The position numbers and the translations under genes were made by a program. From contig CAOSWK010000003.1 of the NCBI GenBank assembly GCA_948527295.1, forward strand, positions 88,479 through 152,478: 64,000 nucleotides of DNA. Direction: 5' to 3'. The notes below the pieces were generated by a model. That model was not told where the DNA came from, searched no databases, and saw only the letters and a list, made by a program, of their open reading frames with translations. Every line of letters begins with the position of its first letter. Within the stretch, counting starts at the first letter, position 1. This stretch comes from an uncultured Eubacteriales bacterium (lineage in GTDB: Bacteria; Bacillota; Clostridia; Oscillospirales; Acutalibacteraceae). Shown here in pieces: positions 12,331 through 21,716 of the stretch.

Positions 12331-13287
12331 ATGAAAGAGATCATTATAAATAAAAACGATGCCGGCCAGCGGGTGGATAAATTCTTGTTAAAGACGTTTA
12401 AGAATCTGCCGCCGTCTTTGATGTACAAGGCTATTCGAAAAAAAGATATAAAGCTAAATTCAAAGCGTTGCCAACCGGACTCAAAACTGGAGGTTGGCGA
12501 TACTCTTGCAATGTACATAAAGGACGAGTTCTTGGAGGAGACATACTCAAAGGAGGAATTTTTGCGCGCGCCGAGCAAGCTAGACGTCATTTACGAGGAC
12601 GAAAATATCTTGCTAATAAACAAAAAGCCCGGACTAATCGTACATCCGGACAAGAATTATCATTTCGATTCGCTCGTAGCCAGGTTGCAGCATTATCTAT
12701 ACAAAAAAGGCGAGTACGACCCGCAAAGCGAGAATTCGTTTGTGCCTGCCCTGGTTAATCGCATAGACAGAAACACCGGTGGCATCGTGATTGCCGCCAA
12801 GAATGCCGAAACTCTGCGAATTTTAAATCAAAAAATGAAACAGCGAGAATTAAGAAAATTCTACCTTTGCATAGCCTGCGGGAAATTCGAGACGCAGACC
12901 GACACTCTGACGGCATATCTGGAAAAGGACGAAAAGCATAACAAAGTCCGCCTTTACAGCGAGCCAAGAGAGGGCGCCAAAACAATAAAGACTAAGTATA
13001 GCGTAATAGCTGAGCACGGCGGCTTTAGCTTGCTAGAAGTGGAGCTCTTAACCGGAAGAACGCATCAAATAAGGGCGCACCTGGCTTTTGAAGGGCATCC
13101 GCTCCTTGGCGACATAAAATACGGCAATCCGCGCACAAACAAAGAAAAGGGCTACACTCGGCAAGCCCTTTTCTCCTACAAATTAAAATTCGATTTTTCG
13201 ACTCCGGCTGGGATTTTGTCCTACCTAAACGGGAAAGAGCTCGGCGTTTCGGACGTTTGGTTTGTTACGGATTTTTATAAATTCTAA
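12331..13287 (+). CDS. RluA family pseudouridine synthase
   Basis: The 318-residue enzyme should convert uridine to pseudouridine in rRNA or tRNA. An N-terminal S4 RNA-binding domain (about 12-70) is followed by the RluA catalytic domain with VNRIDRNTGG, where Asp146 is the nucleophile; HRLD is more usual than NRID. Further conserved stretches are INKKPGLIVHP (97-106) and TGRTHQIRAHL. The family (RluC/RluD, Bacillus YlyB/YjbO/YhcT) has several paralogues with different targets, so no symbol is given. GAGGAG lies 12 nt upstream of the ATG. The gene is transcribed divergently from radC and ends 9 bases from trxB. Confidence 0.93.
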   Translation: MKEIIINKNDAGQRVDKFLLKTFKNLPPSLMYKAIRKKDIKLNSKRCQPDSKLEVGDTLAMYIKDEFLEETYSKEEFLRAPSKLDVIYEDENILLINKKPGLIVHPDKNYHFDSLVARLQHYLYKKGEYDPQSENSFVPALVNRIDRNTGGIVIAAKNAETLRILNQKMKQRELRKFYLCIACGKFETQTDTLTAYLEKDEKHNKVRLYSEPREGAKTIKTKYSVIAEHGGFSLLEVELLTGRTHQIRAHLAFEGHPLLGDIKYGNPRTNKEKGYTRQALFSYKLKFDFSTPAGILSYLNGKELGVSDVWFVTDFYKF

Positions 13288-13296
13288 TTTCGTAGG

Positions 13297-14208
13297 CTAA
13301 GAATTCAAATAGCGAGAGACATTATCCGCCGCAATTGCGCCATCTGACGCCGCTGTGACTATCTGCCGCAGATGCTTTTTTCTGGTGTCCCCCGCCACAA
13401 AAACCCCGTCAGCACTAGTGTTACAGCGCTCATCCGCCAGTATGTAGCCATCCTCGTCGAGGTCCACAAAGTCCGCAAACATGCCGTTATCCGGCTCCAA
13501 ACCGATCGCAATAAAGACCGCCGCTACTTTCAAGGTTTTCTCTTTATTTGCGGCCTTATCAAAAACATTTACAAAAGAGACCGAGCCGCCATCATTCCCG
13601 CCAATTTCGGTGACAACAGTGCTGTAGCACAAGCTAATATTGCTTTTGGCCGTTGCCGCGTCAAGCAAAGCCTTTTCTGCGCGGGCTTTATCCCGGCGAA
13701 TCAGCAGCGTCACGCTCTTGCAGATATTCGCCAAAAACAGGGCATCCTCAAGCGCGGTATTCCCGGCGCCAACAACAGCAACGTCCTTGCCCTTAAAAAA
13801 GGCTCCGTCGCACGTGGCACAATAAGACACGCCCCTGCCGTAAAACTCATCCTCGCCACGGCAGCCAAGCTTCCTGCGCTTTACACCATTCGCAATTATA
13901 ACGCTCCTCGTGCTATGCTTGCCAGAAGATGTGATTACTTTTTTTGCCTTTCCCGAAAAATCCACGCTCTGCACTTCTTCGAACAATATCTCGACGTGCT
14001 TATCAACAACCTGATTGTAAATGTTTAGCGAGAAGTCCGCACCAGAGATTTTCTGGATGGCCGGATAATTTTCGACTTCGTCCGTTATAGCAACCTGCCC
14101 GCCACAGACGTTCTTTTCAAAAGCCTGAACAGAAAGCCCAGCTCTGGCCGCATACAAAGCCGCCGTCAACCCCGCTGGGCCCGCTCCAATTATAATCACA
14201 TCTTTCAC
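13297..14208 (-). CDS. trxB: Thioredoxin reductase
   Basis: This 303-residue flavoenzyme transfers electrons from NADPH to thioredoxin. It has the FAD-binding GAGPAGLTAALYAARAG near the N-terminus, the redox pair in CATCDG (Cys130 and Cys133 in this numbering), and the NADPH-binding GAGNTALEDALFLA. The frame opens 15 bases earlier with a TTG, but those codons encode the Shine-Dalgarno GGAGGTG itself. I therefore place the start at the GTG at 14208; a TTG at 14211 is also possible. It lies downstream of the cell-wall hydrolase and proS on the same strand. Confidence 0.96.
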   Translation of the reverse strand: MKDVIIIGAGPAGLTAALYAARAGLSVQAFEKNVCGGQVAITDEVENYPAIQKISGADFSLNIYNQVVDKHVEILFEEVQSVDFSGKAKKVITSSGKHSTRSVIIANGVKRRKLGCRGEDEFYGRGVSYCATCDGAFFKGKDVAVVGAGNTALEDALFLANICKSVTLLIRRDKARAEKALLDAATAKSNISLCYSTVVTEIGGNDGGSVSFVNVFDKAANKEKTLKVAAVFIAIGLEPDNGMFADFVDLDEDGYILADERCNTSADGVFVAGDTRKKHLRQIVTAASDGAIAADNVSRYLNS

Positions 14209-14268
14209 CAACGCCACCTCCAAGCAAATTTTACCGTCGTCGCCTTACCACTAGCCTCTATCGGCCGA

Positions 14269-16197
14269 TTACTCTGCGTAAATTATCCTATGAAGCTCGT
14301 TTCGGCCTGCCTCGTCATTTATTCTAAACAGGTCCACCAAAAGCTCATACGGCTCTTTATCCAAGTATCCATCCGGGTCGGTTAGCTTACCTGTGCCGTC
14401 CGTCGTCCAACGCATCTGCGAAAAGTCCGTCAGATAGTTAACGCCTCTGCTAAAAGTATTAAACTTTTTCGACCACTCTGGGTAAAACCTTTGCATGATG
14501 TAAGTCGCCACTCTTATTGCCGTGCTGTCTTCGTTGCCGTCTTTCGTCGTAGTGCCGTTAACCTGCACTCCAGGCGGTGAGCTATGTACAAAAAGCACGC
14601 TGCCGTCCGCAAATTCGCAAATGCACATATACACGTGCCCCGGGCCGCTCATAATATCGCCAACCTTGTGGTCAACAACTTCCTCTTTAGCCCTAAATGT
14701 GCCAACCCCACGGTTTGCAAACTCCGCAGCCATCTTGCTAAAGGGCATCACATAGCCCTGATTATTAGGCTCCGTGTTAAACACGTTGTAGATGAGCCAA
14801 CCGATGAAGCCCGAGCAGTCCAGGCCGTTAAGAATTTCATATCTGTGATTTTTAAAGTCATAATCAGCGCCCTGTGTATCATAAAAGGCCTTCCACTCCG
14901 GCCTAAGTCCTATGCAGATTGCGCCATCGCCCGCACCATTATCTTCTTCATTCCAGCCTCCACCCCATATGTATAGGGTTCTTCCCGCTGGAAAAAGCGA
15001 GGTAATCAAGAGGTTCTTAAGCGTAGGTAGACCTGGCACAGGGGTAACATAAGAATCGCTGTTGTCAAGCTGCTTTTTGACGTCCTCTCTAAACATATAC
15101 ATGTCCTTGCCAAAAAACTTAAACCAGTGTTCCGGATCCCCGTGATCACTTGCAATTCCCATAGTGTGGCCTTCGCAATGAGAGATTATATCCTTCTCCG
15201 TCAAGTTAAACTGCTTGCAAAGCAAGACACACAGCTTAACCGCGTTGTTATAGGCCTTTTCAAAGTACTCTCTAGTTGCGTCCGTGTCGATTTCAAGGAT
15301 TTTGTCCTTTGCTTGTGAATAAATAATTTCGCTCGGCTCGCAAATTTCTATGCTTATAAGATAATTGTTACCAGCGCCGCCACAGTGCCATCCTCTGTGA
15401 TTCCAGGGCAAGATTTGCAAGATCCCTTCATCATTCAAAAACACATGAACACAAGCCTCGCGCGCTATTTCACCCTTCTGGTAGGACTTATTCCACTCTT
15501 TATACCAAGTCTTCGGCATCACCCCCGGGCACGCCGTCGAATGTATCATTATGCCCTTAACAGGGTTCATAACCCGGCCCACCCTAAAGCAGTCGTTCCT
15601 CGTCATAAACTTGGTCTCAAGTTTTAAATCGCTATCGTCCAAAAGTTCTTTTTTTAAGACGGCCAAACCCGCATATTTTTCGTCCAAAGCCACTGCCTCA
15701 ACGATTTTATCATAAATGAACTTTGCGGTCGGCGCGTCTATGCCCGCTACTATTTTCGACTTCGTGTTCTCGTCTGATTTCAGTGCCTCGTAAAACGATT
15801 TTAGCATCTGTGGCTCCAATGCTTCTATGCTTTCTAAGATGTCATTTACGTCAACTTTTTCCACATTAGCATCTTTATCATTTTTGTTCAATTCATCTTC
15901 GGCGTTCATTCTTTTTTGGAGTAAGATCCAGGTATTTTCGTCCACTATTTCTTTAAATTTCGTTTTTAATTGCTCATCATTTTTTATTTTTTTACGCCAT
16001 TTTTCTATTGTTTGCGCATCTAAATTATCAAAATCTTTCAAAAGTTTCCTTATTTCAACAACGTCTGCCTCTACCTGCTCTTCGCTTCGCAAATCTCGGT
16101 CTTCAGCAAGTGGCAAGGTAGCACTCGACTGCACCGTGGCCGTAGCCATAAGCGCAGACGCCATCATTAAAGACATAATTCTTTTAACATTGTTCAA
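14269..16197 (-). CDS. Secreted two-domain cell-wall hydrolase: amidase_2 plus NlpC/P60-like domain
   Basis: The protein (about 642 residues) starts with a signal peptide (VKRIMSLMMASALMATATV, cut near QSSA), followed by an acidic helical region of about 170 residues. Next is an N-acetylmuramoyl-L-alanine amidase domain of the PGRP type, with MIHSTACPGV, EACVHVFLNDEG, GWHCGG and ISIEICE. The C-terminal quarter carries an NlpC/P60-like cysteine peptidase signature, NGLDCSGFIGWL followed by GDIMSGPGHVYMCI, giving a Cys-His pair. It should cut peptidoglycan at both the amide bond and the stem peptide. GGAGG at 16207-16211 lies 9 nt before the TTG at 16197, preferred over the earlier frame opening. 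It begins just after proS ends. Confidence 0.85.
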   Translation of the reverse strand: MNNVKRIMSLMMASALMATATVQSSATLPLAEDRDLRSEEQVEADVVEIRKLLKDFDNLDAQTIEKWRKKIKNDEQLKTKFKEIVDENTWILLQKRMNAEDELNKNDKDANVEKVDVNDILESIEALEPQMLKSFYEALKSDENTKSKIVAGIDAPTAKFIYDKIVEAVALDEKYAGLAVLKKELLDDSDLKLETKFMTRNDCFRVGRVMNPVKGIMIHSTACPGVMPKTWYKEWNKSYQKGEIAREACVHVFLNDEGILQILPWNHRGWHCGGAGNNYLISIEICEPSEIIYSQAKDKILEIDTDATREYFEKAYNNAVKLCVLLCKQFNLTEKDIISHCEGHTMGIASDHGDPEHWFKFFGKDMYMFREDVKKQLDNSDSYVTPVPGLPTLKNLLITSLFPAGRTLYIWGGGWNEEDNGAGDGAICIGLRPEWKAFYDTQGADYDFKNHRYEILNGLDCSGFIGWLIYNVFNTEPNNQGYVMPFSKMAAEFANRGVGTFRAKEEVVDHKVGDIMSGPGHVYMCICEFADGSVLFVHSSPPGVQVNGTTTKDGNEDSTAIRVATYIMQRFYPEWSKKFNTFSRGVNYLTDFSQMRWTTDGTGKLTDPDGYLDKEPYELLVDLFRINDEAGRNELHRIIYAE

Positions 16198-16221
16198 ATT
16201 TAACATCCTCCAAAGCAAAAT

Positions 16222-17925
16222 TTAATTTTTATAAAAATCTTCCACAAACGCGAATACTTCGCCATAATCTATGTACTTAGACTCTCTGCCATTTCTCATC
16301 ACAACCTCCACCTGGCCGTTTTCTAAGTTTCGCTTGCTAACAATAATCCGCAGCGGGATCCCCAACAAATCAGCATCCGCAAACTGCGCTCCAGCCGATA
16401 TTTTTCTGTCATCAAGCAAAACTTCGAACTTGCCACTTAAGTTTTCATATAGCTCCTGGGCCTTCTCCCGAACGCTGCCCTCACTCAGGTTAAGCGCACA
16501 GATGTAAACTTGCCACGGAGCAACACTTTTGGGCCAAATCGGCCCAAAGTCATCGTGCAAGGTCTCAATAATCCCAGCAATAAGCCGGCCAACCCCAATC
16601 CCATAGCAACCCATAATTGGCGTCTTTTGAGCTCCGTCCTTGTCCGTGTACCGCATATTCATGCTCTTCGTGTACTTTGAGCCAAGCTTAAAAATGTTCC
16701 CCATCTCTATGCCGCGGGTAACCCTCAGCGGAGCCCCACAAACTGGGCAAAGCTGACCTTCCTTCACCTTGAAAACGTCGTTAAACTTTACATCTTTGCT
16801 TAAATCTCTAAAAAAGCTAAAGCCCTTAACGTGACAATCCGGCTTGTTGGCGCCAATCACCATGTTCACCCGGTTTTGCAAAGAGCTATCAATCACAACT
16901 TTAAAATTATCCAAAATTTCGTCGCTTGGCCCGATAAAACCTGGCACTAAACCGTATTTCTGCAAATCATTGAGCTCATTTACCTCGGACTTTATTAAAT
17001 TTCGCAGCTTGGCCTCGTTAACTTGCAAATCTCCGCGAATAAACACGATCACTGGTAACTTCAAGTCGTCCGCATAATACACAACCGCCTTCACCGTGCG
17101 GCTTTCGTCTATGTTCAAAAATTTTGCCAAATCTTCAATCGACTTAACACCCGGTGTATGTACAAGTTCATTAGCTTCTTCGGCAGAATCGGCGCTATAC
17201 TCTTCTTGACGGCAAGTTGCAACTTCCATATTCGCTTTGTATCCGCATTTTTCACAGATAATTATCGAGTCTTCGCCCGCCTCGGAGAGCAGCATGAATT
17301 CGTGTGCACCCGTGCCGCCCATCATGCCGGTGTCGGAATATATCGAAACAACGTCCAAGCCCACTCGCTCAAAGATTCTCTCATAAGCCTTATGGACTTT
17401 ATCGTAGTACTCATCCAGGTCTTCAGCAGAAGTGTGGAACGAGTATGCATCCTTCATCGTGAACTCGCGAACCCGGATCAATCCCCCGCGGGCCCTGGGT
17501 TCGTCGCGAAACTTCGTCTGAATCTGGTATATCATAAAAGGGTAGTCAAGGTACGACTTTGCCTCGGTTTTGGCCAAATGCACCGCGGCCTCCTCGTGAG
17601 TCATCGAGAGCACCATGTCTCTATTTGCCCGGTCCGTTAGCCGCAAAAGCTCGCTGCCAACGCTAGAAAACCGGCCAGACTCCTTCCACAGCTCCGCCGG
17701 CACAACCACTGGCAGCAGCACCTCTTGTCCACCTATTTTGTCCATCTCTTCGCGGATTATCTTCTCTATCTTTTGCTGGATCCTAACGCAAGGCGTTAAC
17801 AAAGAATATATCCCACTCCCAACCGGCCGTATATAGCCACCTCGCAGCAAGTAAACATGGCTAATCAGCGTAGCCTCGGCCGGCTTTGCCCTTAAGCGCT
17901 CACCAAACAAGTTGCTCATCAACAT
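16222..17925 (-). CDS. proS: Prolyl-tRNA synthetase (bacterial type)
   Basis: ProS charges tRNA-Pro with proline. The 567-residue length and insertion domain between class II motifs 2 and 3 identify the bacterial type. Motif 2 is seen as KFRDEPRARGGLIRVREFTMKDAYSFH, the editing (INS) domain runs roughly 225-405, and motif 3 is GCYGIGVGRLIAGIIE. TAAGGG lies 6 nt before the ATG. A promoter is visible upstream at 17964-17992. No T-box leader is present, since only about 40 bases separate the likely transcription start from the gene. Confidence 0.97.
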   Translation of the reverse strand: MLMSNLFGERLRAKPAEATLISHVYLLRGGYIRPVGSGIYSLLTPCVRIQQKIEKIIREEMDKIGGQEVLLPVVVPAELWKESGRFSSVGSELLRLTDRANRDMVLSMTHEEAAVHLAKTEAKSYLDYPFMIYQIQTKFRDEPRARGGLIRVREFTMKDAYSFHTSAEDLDEYYDKVHKAYERIFERVGLDVVSIYSDTGMMGGTGAHEFMLLSEAGEDSIIICEKCGYKANMEVATCRQEEYSADSAEEANELVHTPGVKSIEDLAKFLNIDESRTVKAVVYYADDLKLPVIVFIRGDLQVNEAKLRNLIKSEVNELNDLQKYGLVPGFIGPSDEILDNFKVVIDSSLQNRVNMVIGANKPDCHVKGFSFFRDLSKDVKFNDVFKVKEGQLCPVCGAPLRVTRGIEMGNIFKLGSKYTKSMNMRYTDKDGAQKTPIMGCYGIGVGRLIAGIIETLHDDFGPIWPKSVAPWQVYICALNLSEGSVREKAQELYENLSGKFEVLLDDRKISAGAQFADADLLGIPLRIIVSKRNLENGQVEVVMRNGRESKYIDYGEVFAFVEDFYKN

Positions 17926-17963
17926 AACAAACCCTTACTCCCTCTTGCTTTTTGATGAGTTTT

Positions 17964-17992
17964 ATTTTACCACATCCTCAAATTTGTTGCAA
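17964..17992 (-). promoter_or_regulatory. Sigma-A type promoter of proS
   Basis: On the minus strand TTGCAA (17987-17992), a 17-base spacer and TAAAAT (17964-17969) with an extended TGG just before the -10 box. It would serve proS and probably the hydrolase and trxB genes behind it. Confidence 0.65.
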
Positions 17993-18014
17993 CAATGTTA
18001 CGATTATTAAAAAC

Positions 18015-18043
18015 TTGACACACTATCAAAGTTGAGCTAAAAT
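18015..18043 (+). promoter_or_regulatory. Sigma-A type promoter of the rhamnose operon
   Basis: TTGACA (18015-18020), a 17-base spacer and TAAAAT (18038-18043), 37 bases upstream of the first glycosyltransferase ATG. It faces away from the proS promoter and is the only good promoter before the seven-gene plus-strand run. Confidence 0.8.
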
Positions 18044-18080
18044 TTCTTTTGTGTAAAATATGTGACGAAAAGAGTTAAAA

Positions 18081-18863
18081 ATGAAAAAAATTTCCATTTG
18101 CATTGTGACTCATAACAACGAAAACAATATTTTATCGGTGCTAAGCTGCATTTACCGCCATTCCAAGAATTTTATTTTCGAAACTTTTGTTGTTGATAGC
18201 AACTCATCTGATAGAACTGTTGAGCTGGTCCGCCGGCATTTTCCGCAGGTTACGTTGATTCCTTTGCCGCAAAATAGAGGCTTTGGCTTTGGACATAATC
18301 GGGTTTTGAACCGCATAGATTCTGACTTTCACGTTATTTTGAATCCGGACATTACCTTTGATACTAATATTTTTGATGGCCTGTCAAGTTTTTTGGAGAA
18401 TAATCCGGACGTTGCCATGGTTGTTCCGCAGATTTTAAATACGGATGGCTTTGTGCAGGCATTGCCTCGGCGTACCCCCAAGCTAAAATATCTTATTAGC
18501 GGTCGGCTTGAGCGCTTTTGCGGGGTTTTTAAAAAGTGGCGAGATGAGTACACCTGCAGCGGTAAAAATTTTGATAAGCCTGTAGAAATCGACTTTTGCA
18601 GCGGTTGCTTTATTATGATTCGGACGAAGATTTTTAAAAAGCTACGCGGCTTTGACGAACGCTTTATTATGTATTTTGAAGACGCTGACTTAACCCGGCG
18701 AGCGCAGTGTTATGGCAAAACGGTGCTGAACCCCGATTTTTGCGCCACTCACGCTTGGGAACGCGCCAGCGCTAAACGCTTTAAATATTTGTGCATTCAC
18801 GTTGATTCTATGGTAAAATATTTTAAAAAATGGCACAACAAAGGAGGCGCCAGACGTATATGA
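18081..18863 (+). CDS. Family 2 glycosyltransferase, WbbL-like (probable rhamnosyltransferase)
   Basis: The 260-residue protein has a GT-A fold start ([13 protein letters not shown]), the nucleotide-binding [14 protein letters not shown], the metal-site region [10 protein letters not shown] and the acceptor-side [36 protein letters not shown]. This last pattern is typical of dTDP-rhamnosyltransferases of the WbbL type, which often add the first rhamnose to a lipid-linked sugar. It opens the dTDP-rhamnose operon, which fits a rhamnose donor. The stop overlaps the rmlA ATG by four bases (ATGA). The exact acceptor is not known. Confidence 0.85.
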   Translation: MKKISICIVTHNNENNILSVLSCIYRHSKNFIFETFVVDSNSSDRTVELVRRHFPQVTLIPLPQNRGFGFGHNRVLNRIDSDFHVILNPDITFDTNIFDGLSSFLENNPDVAMVVPQILNTDGFVQALPRRTPKLKYLISGRLERFCGVFKKWRDEYTCSGKNFDKPVEIDFCSGCFIMIRTKIFKKLRGFDERFIMYFEDADLTRRAQCYGKTVLNPDFCATHAWERASAKRFKYLCIHVDSMVKYFKKWHNKGGARRI

Positions 18864-19735
18864 AGGGGATCATTTTGGCCGGGGGCTCTGGCACCAGGCT
18901 GTATCCGTCCACTTTGGCTGTTTCGAAGCAGCTTTTGACCGTTTACGACAAGCCCATGATTTACTATCCTTTGTCGATTTTGCTGCTTTCTAGCGTCCGC
19001 GAAATTTTGATAATCTCTACCCCGCGCGATTTGCCGCTATATAAAGAGCTGCTTGGCGACGGCTCTTCGCTCGGCGTGCGTTTTGAATATGTTGTGCAAA
19101 CTGAGCCTCGTGGCCTTGCGGACGCTTTTATTTTGGGTAAGAGTTTTATCGGCAACGACAACGTTTGCCTTATTTTGGGCGACAATATTTTTTATGGATA
19201 TAATTTTAGCGATCGCTTAAAAATGGCTGCGCTTCGCGAAAGTGGCGCAACTATTTTTGGATATCATGTGAGTAATCCTAGTGATTTCGGCGTTGTGGAG
19301 TTTGACAGCGCCGGGAATGTGCTTTCTATTGAGGAAAAACCGGCTAAACCGAAGTCGAACTACGCTATACCAGGGCTTTATTTTTACGACAACAATGTCG
19401 TTGAGATCGCCAAGAACGTTAAACCTTCGGCCAGGGGCGAGCTCGAGATTACTTCTGTGAACAATGAATATTTAAAGCAAAAGAGCCTGAAGGTGGAGCT
19501 CTTTGGGCGTGGCATGGCTTGGCTAGACAGCGGGACTCATCGATCTATGCTGGCGGCGGCTAACTTTGTAGAAGCGGTGCAGACTCGGCAGGGGCTGTAT
19601 ATCGCTTGCATTGAGGAAATCGCCTACCGCAACGGCTTTATCGACAGAGAGCATCTTTTGAATCTGGCCGATCGGCTAAAAAAGACAGAATACGGTCAAT
19701 ATCTCTATAAAGTGGCCACGGAGGCTATTGTTTGA
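18860..19735 (+). CDS. rmlA: Glucose-1-phosphate thymidylyltransferase
   Basis: RmlA (RfbA) makes dTDP-glucose from dTTP and glucose-1-phosphate, the first step to dTDP-L-rhamnose. The 291-residue protein begins [16 protein letters not shown], the nucleotide-binding signature, and contains [20 protein letters not shown] and [10 protein letters not shown]. The frame is open 30 bases earlier, but the ATG at 18860 overlaps the previous stop and has AGGAGG upstream, and the family starts here. The operon supplies all four enzymes of the pathway. Confidence 0.97.
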   Translation: MKGIILAGGSGTRLYPSTLAVSKQLLTVYDKPMIYYPLSILLLSSVREILIISTPRDLPLYKELLGDGSSLGVRFEYVVQTEPRGLADAFILGKSFIGNDNVCLILGDNIFYGYNFSDRLKMAALRESGATIFGYHVSNPSDFGVVEFDSAGNVLSIEEKPAKPKSNYAIPGLYFYDNNVVEIAKNVKPSARGELEITSVNNEYLKQKSLKVELFGRGMAWLDSGTHRSMLAAANFVEAVQTRQGLYIACIEEIAYRNGFIDREHLLNLADRLKKTEYGQYLYKVATEAIV

Positions 19736-19767
19736 CGCAAACGCTTTAACTAACGGGAGGTTTTTTT

Positions 19768-20661
19768 TTGAAGATACTTATAACGGGCTCTAGGGGGCAA
19801 CTTGGCAGCGAATTGAAGGCTATTTTGAAGAGCAAAAAGAGTGAGATTGGGGCAATTAGCCCGCTGTATGATGGTTGCGAGGTTGTTGCCGCGGATGCCG
19901 ATACGCTTGATATTACTGATGCTTTGAAGGTAAATTCTTTTTTGGAAAATTTTTTGCCGGATGTTGTTATAAATTGCGCCGCGATGACTAATGTTGACGG
20001 CTGCGAGACTAATCTTGAGCTTGCGATGCGGGTTAACGCGATTGGCCCTTTGAACATCGCGCGGGCTTGCGAAAAAATCGGCGCAAAGCTGGTTAATGTC
20101 TCTACTGACTACGTTTTTGACGGCAAAAGTCCCGCGCCGTACCGCGAATGGGACGTCTGTGCGCCTAGCAGCATTTACGGAAAATCTAAGCTTTTGGGCG
20201 AGCAATATGTGCGTGAGCAGACTTGCCGCTATTTTATCGTCCGCACGGCCTGGCTTTATGGCTATGTTGGTCACAATTTTGTTCGGACTATCCTGAAGTT
20301 GGCCAAAGAACGGGATCAAATAAAGGTGGTTAACGATCAAGTGGGCAACCCGACTAACGCGAACGATTTGGCGCATCATATTTTGAAGATGGCAATTACC
20401 GAGAATTACGGAATTTACCATTGTACCGGCACTGGAGAGGCCTCTTGGTTTGACTTTGCCTCGCTGATTGTTAAGTACGCTGGGCTCAGTTGCGAAGTGC
20501 TGCCTTGCGGGACTAATGAATTTCCTAAAGTGGCTAAGCGTCCGGAATTTTCTGCGCTTGATAATTTGATGCTGCGCTGCACGGTCGGCGACGAGATGCG
20601 CCCTTGGCAAGATGCCCTTTTGACGTACATCAACACGCTGAAAAAGGAGAATGATTTATGA
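19768..20661 (+). CDS. rmlD: dTDP-4-dehydrorhamnose reductase
   Basis: RmlD (RfbD) carries out the last step, NAD(P)H-dependent reduction to dTDP-L-rhamnose. The 297-residue protein is an extended short-chain dehydrogenase with ITGSRGQLGSEL at the N-terminus, STDYVFDGK and the catalytic Tyr137-xxx-Lys141 (YGKSK). The start codon is TTG, with CGGGAGG 7 nt upstream. The stop overlaps the rmlB ATG by four bases. Confidence 0.96.
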   Translation: MKILITGSRGQLGSELKAILKSKKSEIGAISPLYDGCEVVAADADTLDITDALKVNSFLENFLPDVVINCAAMTNVDGCETNLELAMRVNAIGPLNIARACEKIGAKLVNVSTDYVFDGKSPAPYREWDVCAPSSIYGKSKLLGEQYVREQTCRYFIVRTAWLYGYVGHNFVRTILKLAKERDQIKVVNDQVGNPTNANDLAHHILKMAITENYGIYHCTGTGEASWFDFASLIVKYAGLSCEVLPCGTNEFPKVAKRPEFSALDNLMLRCTVGDEMRPWQDALLTYINTLKKENDL

Positions 20662-21716
20662 AAACTTATTTGGTGACCGGTGGCGCGGGCTTTATCGGCT
20701 CAAATTTTATTCACTACATGCTAAAAAAACATCAGGATATTCGGATTATAAATGTGGATAAGCTCACCTATGCCGGAAATCTTGAAAATTTGAAGGGCTG
20801 CGAAAATAACGAAAATTACGAATTTGTCCATGCCGATATTTGCGATTTGGCCGCCGTTAAAGAGATATTTAGCAAGAACGAGATCGATTATGTTGTGAAT
20901 TTTGCGGCCGAAAGTCACGTGGACCGGAGCATTCGGGAGCCTGAGGTTTTTGTAAAGACCAACGTTGCGGGCACGGTTAATCTTTTGAATGTTGCTAAAG
21001 ATTTTTGGACTATTGGTGAGGATGAATACCGCGCAGGATGCAAGTTTTTGCAGATTTCTACCGATGAAGTTTACGGCTCCTTGGGCCAGACGGGCTATTT
21101 TATGGAGACAACGCCACTTTGTCCGCACAGTCCGTATTCTGCTAGCAAGGCGGGCGCCGATATGCTCGTTTTGGCCTACTTTGACACTTACAAGTTCCCG
21201 GTTAACATCACCCGCTGCTCCAACAACTACGGGCCTTATCAGTTCCCGGAGAAGCTCATCCCGCTCATGATAAACAATGCGCTTAATCAAAAAAGTCTGC
21301 CGGTCTATGGCGACGGCTTGAATATTCGCGATTGGCTGTATGTTGAGGATCACTGCAAAGCCGTTGATATGGTCATTCGCGACGGCAAAATTGGCGAGGT
21401 TTATAATATTGGCGGGCACAACGAGCGTACGAATATTGATATTGTAAAGACGATTCTGGCGTACATTAAGGAGCTCACGGGCTCTTTGGTGGACGAGACT
21501 TTAATTACGTACGTTAAGGACCGCAAGGGGCACGACCGGCGGTACGGCATTGCGCCGGATAAAATCCGCAAGGACCTTGGCTGGGCGCCCGAAACGACGT
21601 TTGATGTGGGCATTAAAAAGACGATTAAATGGTACCTTGAAAACGAGGACTGGGTGAAGAATATCACAAATGGCCAGTATAAAGAGTATTACCAAAAAAT
21701 GTACGGAGATCGATGA
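20658..21716 (+). CDS. rmlB: dTDP-glucose 4,6-dehydratase
   Basis: RmlB (RfbB) converts dTDP-glucose to dTDP-4-keto-6-deoxyglucose with bound NAD. The 352-residue protein has the Rossmann motif GGAGFIGSN (8-16), STDEVYG with catalytic Asp136-Glu137, and Tyr160-xxx-Lys164 (YSASK). AAGGAG lies 8 nt before the ATG. Four-base overlaps with rmlD before it and the next glycosyltransferase after it point to translational coupling. Confidence 0.98.
   Translation: MKTYLVTGGAGFIGSNFIHYMLKKHQDIRIINVDKLTYAGNLENLKGCENNENYEFVHADICDLAAVKEIFSKNEIDYVVNFAAESHVDRSIREPEVFVKTNVAGTVNLLNVAKDFWTIGEDEYRAGCKFLQISTDEVYGSLGQTGYFMETTPLCPHSPYSASKAGADMLVLAYFDTYKFPVNITRCSNNYGPYQFPEKLIPLMINNALNQKSLPVYGDGLNIRDWLYVEDHCKAVDMVIRDGKIGEVYNIGGHNERTNIDIVKTILAYIKELTGSLVDETLITYVKDRKGHDRRYGIAPDKIRKDLGWAPETTFDVGIKKTIKWYLENEDWVKNITNGQYKEYYQKMYGDR

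Noticed and set aside
17926..18014. T-box or other riboswitch upstream of proS
   Set aside because: The distance from the visible promoter to the start codon is too short to hold one.
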